A DNA stretch of 6,387 nucleotides from Bacteroidales bacterium (lineage in GTDB: Bacteria > Bacteroidota > Bacteroidia > Bacteroidales > UBA932). A program made the translations under genes and the position numbers. Positions 1 to 5,663 of the stretch are shown in pieces. Within the stretch, counting starts at the first letter, position 1. Each line of letters starts with the position of its first letter. The stretch covers positions 1-6,387 of the forward strand of contig JAGAAU010000236.1 in the NCBI GenBank assembly GCA_017615135.1, read 5' to 3'. Under the pieces are notes generated by a model that was not told the origin of the DNA, did no database searches, and saw nothing but the letters and a program-made list of their open reading frames with translations.

Positions 1-77
1 TCTTTGCCGAAGAATCCCGGATCTATGACGGTGCAGGCGGGTTTTTCGCTCCAAAGGACTATGGTCCGCACCTCTAG
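1..77 (+). CDS. C-terminal end of an unidentified upstream protein (partial)
   Basis: Reading from base 3, an open frame of 24 codons ends at a TAG stop at 75-77. The residues read FAEESRIYDGAGGFFAPKDY followed by GPHL. The codons (GCC, GAA, ATC, GAC, GGC) resemble those of the genes downstream. The other + frame that stays open here (frame 1) runs on without a plausible protein into the AT-rich spacer, so frame 3 is preferred. The tail is rich in Gly, Phe and Tyr and has no motif I recognise, so no function is assigned. It lies 80 bases before the first kinase and on the same strand. A promoter element in that gap suggests it belongs to a separate, preceding transcription unit. Confidence 0.5.
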   Translation, partial: FAEESRIYDGAGGFFAPKDYGPHL

Positions 78-132
78 GAAATTAAAGCTGAAAGTCTTTA
101 TGTTCACGTATGCAAAATTACAAAACTTTATG

Positions 133-140
133 TAACTTTG
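133..140 (+). promoter_or_regulatory. Bacteroidota-type -7 promoter element (TAACTTTG)
   Basis: TAACTTTG matches the Bacteroides sigma-ABfr -7 consensus TAnnTTTG exactly and lies in the AT-rich gap before the first kinase. Transcription would start around 146-149, leaving a leader of roughly ten bases before the ATG at 158. A good -33 TTTG element is not visible at the expected distance; the nearest T/G-rich stretch is TTTATGTT around 97-104, which is too far upstream and imperfect. The call therefore rests on one exact motif in the right place. It also helps settle the start of the downstream gene. Confidence 0.5.
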
Positions 141-157
141 TGAATTCAGATTTAATT

Positions 158-769
158 ATGCACATAGGTGTAGCCGGAAATATTGGTAGCGGAAAGACGA
201 CACTCACCGGGATGCTCGCGGCCCATTATGGCTGGGAGCCACGCTACGAGGCCGTCAGCTACAACCCTTATCTGGAAGATTATTACAAGGACATTCCCCG
301 CTGGTCTTACAATCTGGAGACTTATTTCCTGGCGCAGCGCTTCAAAGATGTGCTGGATATCGCCAAGTGCGACGGCGTGATTATCCAGGACAGGACCATC
401 CTGGAGGGAGTGAACATCTTCGTGGCCAACAATCATGCCCTCGGCAACCTTACGGACCGCGACTTCGACACCTATATGCAGCTTTTCGAACTGCTGATGT
501 CCACCGTTAAACTGCCGGACCTCCTGATTTATCTTCGCAGCGACGTGCCTCATCTGGTGCAGAACATCGCCAAGCGCGGGCGCGACTACGAGCAGGGAAT
601 GAGCCTGGAGTATCTCGCCGGTCTCAACGAGCGCTACGAAAAGTGGATAGCAGATTACAAGGGAAAGGTGCTGATTATAGACACTGAAAATCTGGATTTC
701 AAGAATGTGCCGGAAGATTTTTCCGCCATTACAGACAAGATAGACGCCTTGCTTTACGGATTATTTTAA
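158..769 (+). CDS. Deoxynucleoside kinase (first of a tandem pair)
   Basis: This 203-residue cytoplasmic enzyme of the deoxynucleoside kinase family (dNK/dGK/dAK type) transfers a phosphate from an NTP to the 5'-OH of a deoxynucleoside in nucleotide salvage. It shows the P-loop GNIGSGKT at residues 7-14, a Glu at 31 where the family carries its catalytic base, the WSYNLETYFLAQRFK helix (49-63) typical of bacterial dGK/dAK, the DRT version of the DRS motif at 78-80, and an Arg-rich LID KRGRDYE (139-145). Length fits the bacterial family (about 200-220). The frame is open from an ATG at 110, but the start at 158 is chosen. The paralog downstream begins at exactly this point (MHI...AGNIGSGKT), the extra 16 residues look non-coding, and a -7 promoter element lies between the two ATGs. 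Which base it prefers (dG, dA or dC) cannot be read from the sequence. Confidence 0.93.
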   Translation: MHIGVAGNIGSGKTTLTGMLAAHYGWEPRYEAVSYNPYLEDYYKDIPRWSYNLETYFLAQRFKDVLDIAKCDGVIIQDRTILEGVNIFVANNHALGNLTDRDFDTYMQLFELLMSTVKLPDLLIYLRSDVPHLVQNIAKRGRDYEQGMSLEYLAGLNERYEKWIADYKGKVLIIDTENLDFKNVPEDFSAITDKIDALLYGLF

Positions 770-781
770 TTTTTCAAAGAT

Positions 782-1408
782 ATGCACATCGCAATTGCAG
801 GAAACATAGGCAGCGGCAAGACTACGCTCACAAAGATGCTGGCCTCCCATTACGGTTGGACTCCCCGTTTTGAATCCGTGGACTTCAACCCGTATCTGTC
901 CGATTTCTATCAGGATATGGAAAGGTGGTCGTTCAACCTCCAGGTCTACTTCCTGAACAAGCGCTTCAAAGACGTGGTGGACATTTCCCGTTCAGACGAA
1001 GTGATTATCCAGGACAGGACTATCTATGAAGACGCCCGCATCTTCGCCCCCAACCTTCACGATATGGGGCTTATGAGCACCAGGGATTTCGAGAACTATT
1101 CAGACCTCTTCGACCTGATGATGTCGCTGGTAGGCATGCCGGACCTGCTGATTTATCTGCGTTCCACCATTCCTAACCTCATTTCCCAAATCCAGAAGCG
1201 CGGCAGGGAGTATGAGAAGAGCATACGCATAGACTACCTGAACGGCCTTAACGAGAAGTACGAAAACTGGATTGCAGATTATAAGGGCAACCTTCTTATA
1301 GTAGATGCAGACAAAGTAAAGTTCGGAGACCGTCCGGAAGATTTCGAGCAGATTACCAATATGATAGACGCGCAGCTCTTCGGCCTGTTCGGGAATGCAC
1401 AAAAATAG
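782..1408 (+). CDS. Deoxynucleoside kinase (second of a tandem pair)
   Basis: This 208-residue paralog of the preceding gene aligns without gaps over its first 203 residues, with about 123 identical positions (about 60%) by hand count. It keeps every family element: P-loop GNIGSGKT (7-14), Glu31, the WSFNLQVYFLNKRFK helix (49-63), DRT (78-80) and the LID KRGREYE (139-145). It has five extra C-terminal residues (GNAQK). It starts 12 bases after the first kinase stops, so the two are surely co-transcribed. Differences cluster at residues 81-108, between the DRT motif and the following helix, and at 174-190. The first cluster is near where substrate-binding residues lie in the family, so a different deoxynucleoside preference is plausible. 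Lactobacillus acidophilus has a comparable tandem pair forming dAK/dGK heterodimers; whether that holds here is inference. Confidence 0.93.
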   Translation: MHIAIAGNIGSGKTTLTKMLASHYGWTPRFESVDFNPYLSDFYQDMERWSFNLQVYFLNKRFKDVVDISRSDEVIIQDRTIYEDARIFAPNLHDMGLMSTRDFENYSDLFDLMMSLVGMPDLLIYLRSTIPNLISQIQKRGREYEKSIRIDYLNGLNEKYENWIADYKGNLLIVDADKVKFGDRPEDFEQITNMIDAQLFGLFGNAQK

Positions 1409-1413
1409 ATGAT

Positions 1414-3336
1414 ATGACAGAAAGACCTACAATAATCGAGTTCGTCGAATACTACAGCCGTAAATTTGCAGACCACGTCTATCTTCGCGAGAAGGTTGAC
1501 GGAAAATGGACGGAAATCACCCAGGAGCAGACCAGGGAGACAGCATACCGCATAGGTGCCGGCCTGATGTTCCTCGGCCTGGAGAAGGGCGACAAGGTGG
1601 CGCTGCTTTCCGAGAGCCGTTCAATGTGGATTCTCGCAGAGCTGGGAGCCATGTACGCCGGTGCGACCGATGTGCCCCTTTCGGTGAACCTCGGGGCCGA
1701 TGCAGACCTGATTTTCCGTATCAACCATTCCGACTCCAAGTGGATTTTCGTGTCCGGGAACATGCTGCCCAAGATACGCAAGGTCCTTCCCGAATGTCCT
1801 GCAGTGAAAAAGGTGATAGTCTTTGACGACACTGCGTTCGATTACGACACCCTGGGAGAGTCCGAGATGCGCATGTCCGAAGTGATGGAACTCGGAGACA
1901 AGTTCCTCGCTGAAAGGGAGAGCGAGTTCGTGGCCCGGTACCAGTCCGTAGGCCCGGACGATTTTGCCAACATCAGTTATACCTCCGGCACTACTGCAGA
2001 TCCCAAGGGTATACTCCTTACCCATCGCAACTATACCGCCAACGTGGCTCAGGGCAGTTCCGTCATTTCGGTGGACGAGAATGCAGTCATGCTTATAATC
2101 CTTCCGCTGGACCACTGTTTCGCCCATGTGGCCGGAATGTATACGATGATGTACTATGGCGGTTCCATAGCGTTCGTGCCCATAGGCAAAAATTCGCTTG
2201 CCACCCTTAAGAACGTGCCCGTGGCAATCAGGGAGACGCGGCCCCATGTGATGCTTTCCGTGCCGGCCCTGGCCCGCAACTTCAAGAAGAACATAGAAAA
2301 CGGCATCAAGGCCCAGGGCCCCACGGCCGTAAAACTCTATAATTTCGCCCTTAAGAATGCAATTGCATACAACAGGGAGTATTACAACCGCGGAGGTTTT
2401 ATAAACTGGTGGCGCAAGCCCCTCATGCTGCTCTTCGACAAACTGATTTTCAAGAAGGTACGCGAGAGTTTTGGCGGCCGCATGCAGTTCTTTGTAGGCG
2501 GCGGAGCGCTTCTGGACATTGAACTCCAGCGGTATTTCTGCGCTGTCGGTATGCCTATGTTCCAGGGCTACGGCCTCACGGAGGCAACCCCTATCATCTG
2601 CTCCAACTCCATGGGACACGCCATCTTCGGCTCATCGGGCCGTATAGTCAAGCCCATGGACTGCAAGATCTGCGACGACAACGGAAACGAGGTGCCCATA
2701 GGGCAGAAGGGCGAGATAGTAATCCGCGGAGAAAATGTCATGGCGGGTTACTGGAAGAACCCTAAGGCTACGGAAGACACAATCGTGGACGGCTGGCTCC
2801 ATACCGGAGACATGGGCTACATCTGCCCCTTCGATACAGACTTTCTCTATGTGGTTGGCCGCTTCAAATCCCTGCTCATTGGCTCTGACGGGGAGAAATA
2901 TTCTCCCGAGGCCTTCGAAGACAGTCTTCCCGAGGTTTCGAAATTCGTCGAAGCGGCTGTGCTGCACAACAACCAGAATCCATACACCATTGCGCTGATC
3001 GTGCCCGCGAAGGACGCGTTGGCCGACTATGCGAAGGGGCTTGGTCTGGATCCTGCGAGCGTCGATGGCAAGAAAGCCATGCTTTCCAAGATTCAGGCGG
3101 AGATAGACAGCTATAAGACCGGAGGTCCGCACGACCATCTCTTCCCGGACCGCTGGCTGCCTGCTGCAGTGGTAATCTGCGACGAACCATTCACCATCGC
3201 CAACCAGATGATGAACTCTACCATGAAGATGGTGCGGCGCAAGGTGGAGGAACATTATGCAGACCGCATCACTTACGCCTATACCCCCGAGGGGAAGCAG
3301 CTCTTCAACGAGCGCAATCTGGCATCAATCAGCTAA
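1414..3336 (+). CDS. Long-chain fatty acid-CoA ligase (AMP-forming)
   Basis: This 640-residue enzyme of the ANL adenylating superfamily activates a carboxylic acid with ATP to an acyl-AMP and then to an acyl-CoA. It has the phosphate-binding loop YTSGTTADPKG (189-199), FFVGGGALLD (359-368), the adenine/aromatic motif QGYGLTE (384-390), HTGD (463-466) and the hinge GRFKS (482-486) before GEKYSPE. The C-terminal NSTMKMVRRK (601-610) carries Lys605, the position of the catalytic Lys. The segment LIFKKVRESFGGRMQFFVGG (345-364) and the length favour a long-chain (FadD15/FACL-like) ligase over acetyl-CoA synthetase. The hinge residue, usually Asp, Glu or Lys, is Ser486 here. No signal peptide or membrane span is evident, so it is probably cytoplasmic or peripheral to the membrane. 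It starts 5 bases after the second kinase ends, suggesting translational coupling. Fatty acid chain length is not readable from the sequence. Confidence 0.9.
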   Translation: MTERPTIIEFVEYYSRKFADHVYLREKVDGKWTEITQEQTRETAYRIGAGLMFLGLEKGDKVALLSESRSMWILAELGAMYAGATDVPLSVNLGADADLIFRINHSDSKWIFVSGNMLPKIRKVLPECPAVKKVIVFDDTAFDYDTLGESEMRMSEVMELGDKFLAERESEFVARYQSVGPDDFANISYTSGTTADPKGILLTHRNYTANVAQGSSVISVDENAVMLIILPLDHCFAHVAGMYTMMYYGGSIAFVPIGKNSLATLKNVPVAIRETRPHVMLSVPALARNFKKNIENGIKAQGPTAVKLYNFALKNAIAYNREYYNRGGFINWWRKPLMLLFDKLIFKKVRESFGGRMQFFVGGGALLDIELQRYFCAVGMPMFQGYGLTEATPIICSNSMGHAIFGSSGRIVKPMDCKICDDNGNEVPIGQKGEIVIRGENVMAGYWKNPKATEDTIVDGWLHTGDMGYICPFDTDFLYVVGRFKSLLIGSDGEKYSPEAFEDSLPEVSKFVEAAVLHNNQNPYTIALIVPAKDALADYAKGLGLDPASVDGKKAMLSKIQAEIDSYKTGGPHDHLFPDRWLPAAVVICDEPFTIANQMMNSTMKMVRRKVEEHYADRITYAYTPEGKQLFNERNLASIS

Positions 3337-3351
3337 CTGTTAACCAAAATA

Positions 3352-4629
3352 ATGCAAATGGAAAAGAATGTTTCTGGAAAGAGCTACACACCCGCTATCG
3401 TGGTGATGTTCGCCCTCTTTTTCATGATAGCCTTCGTTACGAACCTGGCTGGTTCCATGGGGGTTATCGTAACCAATCAGTTTGGCGCATCCAAGGCACT
3501 GAGCCAGTTGGGCAGCCTCGCCAATTTCATCGCTTATGCCTGCATGGGTATTCCTGCCGGCCTGATTCTCAAGCGTAAAGGATACAAGTTCACTTCGCTC
3601 GCAGCCGTCGTGGTAGGTCTGCTGGGTGTTGGGATCCAGTTCCTTTCCGGCTATGTGGAGTCCTTTGCGGTGTATGTGACCGGCGCTTTTGTGGCAGGTT
3701 TCTCGATGTGTATGCTCAATATCGTCGTGAACCCCATGCTCAACACCCTGGGCGGCGGCGGCAATAAGGGTAATCAGCTCGTTCAGTTCGGCGGTTCCTG
3801 CAATTCCATCGGCGGTACTGTCGCTCCCGTGTTCGTAGGCTGGCTGGTAGGCGGCTCCATTGCAGACGCTACCGTTGCGAAGGCTGCTCCCGTTATGATT
3901 ATCGCCATGGCAATCTTTGCCATCGCATTCGTGGTGATATCCTTTACGAGCATCCCCGAACCTCATATGGAAACTGCCGAGGAGAAAGCTGCTCGCCTGG
4001 CCGGAAAAGCAGTCAAGGACAAACACAACGCCCTCTCTTTCCGTCATTTCATCTTCGGTGCCATTGCGATTTTCTTCTATGTGGGTATCGAGGTCGGTAT
4101 CCCCAATACCGCCAATGTATATTTCTCCGGTCTGGATTGGGTAGGACCCGCCGTTACCGGTACCATCATCGGCGTTTACTGGTTCTGTATGCTGATTGGC
4201 CGTCTGCTCGGCGGCGCGGTGGGTGCTGCGGTTTCCAGCAAGAAAATGCTCCTCGGGACATCTGTAGTTGCGATAGCCCTCATAGTCTGCGCTATGTTCA
4301 TCCCTGAAAGCTCGAAGTTCACCGTGGCTGAAATGACCATCCCCGTGAGCCTCCTTCTGCTTGTTCTCTGCGGTCTGTGCACCTCTATCATGTGGGGCGC
4401 AATCTTCAATCTTTCCGTAGAGGGGCTCGGTAAGTACACCGCGGCTGCTTCCGGTATCTTCATGACGCTGGTCTGCGGCGGCGGAATCATCCCCTTCCTG
4501 CAGAATGTCCTTGCAGACAAGGTTGGCTCGATGCAGAGTTACTGGCTGCTCGTGGCTTGCCTGTTATATCTGGTATTCTACGCTGCCGTCGGGAGCAAGA
4601 ATGTTAATAAAGACATAAAGGTAGACTGA
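3352..4629 (+). CDS. FHS-family MFS sugar transporter (FucP/GlcP-like)
   Basis: This 425-residue inner-membrane protein has about 12 hydrophobic spans: roughly residues 14-34, 49-73, 80-100, 104-131, 152-170, 178-199, 233-251, 266-292, 300-316, 329-352, 364-385 and 395-414. A charged cytoplasmic loop (about 200-232) separates the two halves. Family signs shared with E. coli FucP are NPMLNTLG (127-134, FucP NPFVTVLG), CNSIGG (150-155), FFYVGIEVG (241-249), GRLLGG (283-288) and SGIFMTLVCGGGIIP (367-381). Relative to FucP as I recall it, the positions of proton-coupling Asp46 and Glu135 are Gly34 and Asn123. The ROK sugar kinase 49 bases downstream suggests a hexose, probably glucose or galactose, as substrate. 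The ATG at 3358 (two codons in) is an equally possible start. Fucose is unlikely because no fucose catabolic gene is near. Confidence 0.88.
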   Translation: MQMEKNVSGKSYTPAIVVMFALFFMIAFVTNLAGSMGVIVTNQFGASKALSQLGSLANFIAYACMGIPAGLILKRKGYKFTSLAAVVVGLLGVGIQFLSGYVESFAVYVTGAFVAGFSMCMLNIVVNPMLNTLGGGGNKGNQLVQFGGSCNSIGGTVAPVFVGWLVGGSIADATVAKAAPVMIIAMAIFAIAFVVISFTSIPEPHMETAEEKAARLAGKAVKDKHNALSFRHFIFGAIAIFFYVGIEVGIPNTANVYFSGLDWVGPAVTGTIIGVYWFCMLIGRLLGGAVGAAVSSKKMLLGTSVVAIALIVCAMFIPESSKFTVAEMTIPVSLLLLVLCGLCTSIMWGAIFNLSVEGLGKYTAAASGIFMTLVCGGGIIPFLQNVLADKVGSMQSYWLLVACLLYLVFYAAVGSKNVNKDIKVD

Positions 4630-4678
4630 GAATAAGCTCATAAAATCTGATTTAAAACAATTCAAAACAGCTTCTGAC

Positions 4679-5638
4679 ATGGCAAAAGAATTCGTGGTCG
4701 GCGTCGATATCGGCGGCCAGACCTCCAAGATTGGCGTAGTGGATGTTCATGGCGAAATTCTCGCCCAGAGCGTCATACGTTCGGATATTTACGGCTCGGA
4801 CGCGTCGGCATACATCGAGGCCCTTGCCAAGGCGGTTGAAGAGTGTATCGCCGCGGCCGGAAAAACGAACGACGATATCCGCGGCGTGGGCGTGGGTGCC
4901 CCGAACGGTAACTATTATACCGGCGATGTAGCCTTTGCTCCCAACCTTGCGTGGGCGGCCGATTCGGCGGTCCACCTCAAGGCGGAACTGTCCCGCGCGC
5001 TTGGCGGACTGCCCGTCACCGTTACCAATGACGCAAATGCCGCCGCTCTGGGCGAAATGACCTACGGTGCGGCCAAGGGCATGAAAGATTTTATCATGAT
5101 TACCCTCGGAACCGGTGTCGGCAGCGGGATTGTCATCGACGGCAAGGTCGTTTACGGACATGACGGATTTGCCGGTGAACTCGGCCACACCACTGCGGTC
5201 CGCAACAACGGCCGTATGTGCGGCTGCGGGCGTGCCGGCTGTCTGGAAGCCTATTGCTCCGCTATGGGCATTGCCCGTACCGCCCGCGAGTGGCTCGCCG
5301 CGACCGACGAACCTTCGCTGCTGCGCGACCTGGAAAATATCACTTCCAAGGATATTTACGATGCGGCCAAGAAAGGCGATGCCTTTTCGCTTCGCGTCTT
5401 CGAATATACCGGAACTCTACTGGGACGCAGTTTCGCTGAGTTTATCGCCTTCAGCGCACCGGAAGCCATCGTGCTCTTCGGCGGTCTTGCCCGTGCGAAG
5501 GAATTTCTCTTCGAACCGATGCAGAAGGCCATGAACGACAATGTGCTCCGTATCTGGAAGGGCAAGGTGAAAATCATCTTCTCTTCCCTTAAGGAAAACG
5601 ATGCCGCCATACTCGGCGCATCTGCCCTTGCATGGTAA
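4679..5638 (+). CDS. ROK-family sugar kinase, probably glucokinase
   Basis: This 319-residue cytoplasmic kinase of the ROK family would phosphorylate a hexose at the 6-OH with ATP, most likely glucose to glucose-6-phosphate. Seen in order are the N-terminal phosphate loop DIGGQTSK (10-17), the sugar-binding GVGAPNGNYYTG (71-82), NDANAA (118-122 region) with Asp119 as catalytic base, the second phosphate motif GTGVGSG (144-150), GELGH (166-170), and the ROK zinc site CGCGRAGCLE (181-190). His170, Cys181, Cys183 and Cys188 are the expected zinc ligands; Glu167, His170 and Glu190 are the usual sugar contacts. All key residues are present, so it should be active. There is no DNA-binding domain before the kinase fold, so it is an enzyme and not a NagC/XylR-type regulator. 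The pairing with the transporter upstream supports glucose. Mannose, fructose or N-acetylhexosamine cannot be excluded. The 49-base AT-rich gap before it shows no clear promoter or hairpin. Confidence 0.92.
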   Translation: MAKEFVVGVDIGGQTSKIGVVDVHGEILAQSVIRSDIYGSDASAYIEALAKAVEECIAAAGKTNDDIRGVGVGAPNGNYYTGDVAFAPNLAWAADSAVHLKAELSRALGGLPVTVTNDANAAALGEMTYGAAKGMKDFIMITLGTGVGSGIVIDGKVVYGHDGFAGELGHTTAVRNNGRMCGCGRAGCLEAYCSAMGIARTAREWLAATDEPSLLRDLENITSKDIYDAAKKGDAFSLRVFEYTGTLLGRSFAEFIAFSAPEAIVLFGGLARAKEFLFEPMQKAMNDNVLRIWKGKVKIIFSSLKENDAAILGASALAW

Positions 5639-5663
5639 CAACAACCAAAAAATTAATATCAAA

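Noticed and set aside
83..100. Inverted repeat TAAAG / CTTTA (83-87 with 96-100) as a terminator of the upstream gene
   Set aside because: The stem has only five mostly A-T pairs, an eight-base loop and no T-tract after it. It is too weak to call.
110..157. N-terminal extension of the first kinase from the ATG at 110
   Set aside because: The 16 residues have no counterpart in the paralog, the DNA is AT-rich like the spacer, and the -7 promoter element lies within it.
1621..2619. A 332-codon open frame on the - strand inside the acyl-CoA ligase gene
   Set aside because: It lies wholly antisense to a gene with clear catalytic motifs. Its translation is rich in His, Gly and Val without any recognisable domain, as expected of a frame mirroring GC-biased codons.
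1414..3336. Acetyl-CoA synthetase or a polyketide/peptide synthetase adenylation domain
   Set aside because: The LIFKKVRESFGGRMQFFVGG segment and the TMKMVRRK end match long-chain acyl-CoA ligases, and no carrier or condensation domain is present.
3340..4047. A 235-codon open frame on the - strand opposite the transporter
   Set aside because: Its translation is full of His, Cys and Asp with no fold signal, and it is antisense to well-supported membrane spans. It is a shadow of the + strand gene.
4630..4678. Possible internal promoter or terminator before the ROK kinase
   Set aside because: The gap is AT-rich but holds no TAnnTTTG element and no GC-rich hairpin. TAAAATCTG (near 4640-4648) resembles the element only loosely.
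4679..5638. ROK protein as a transcriptional repressor (NagC/XylR type)
   Set aside because: The protein begins directly at the kinase phosphate loop (residue 10), with no N-terminal helix-turn-helix domain.
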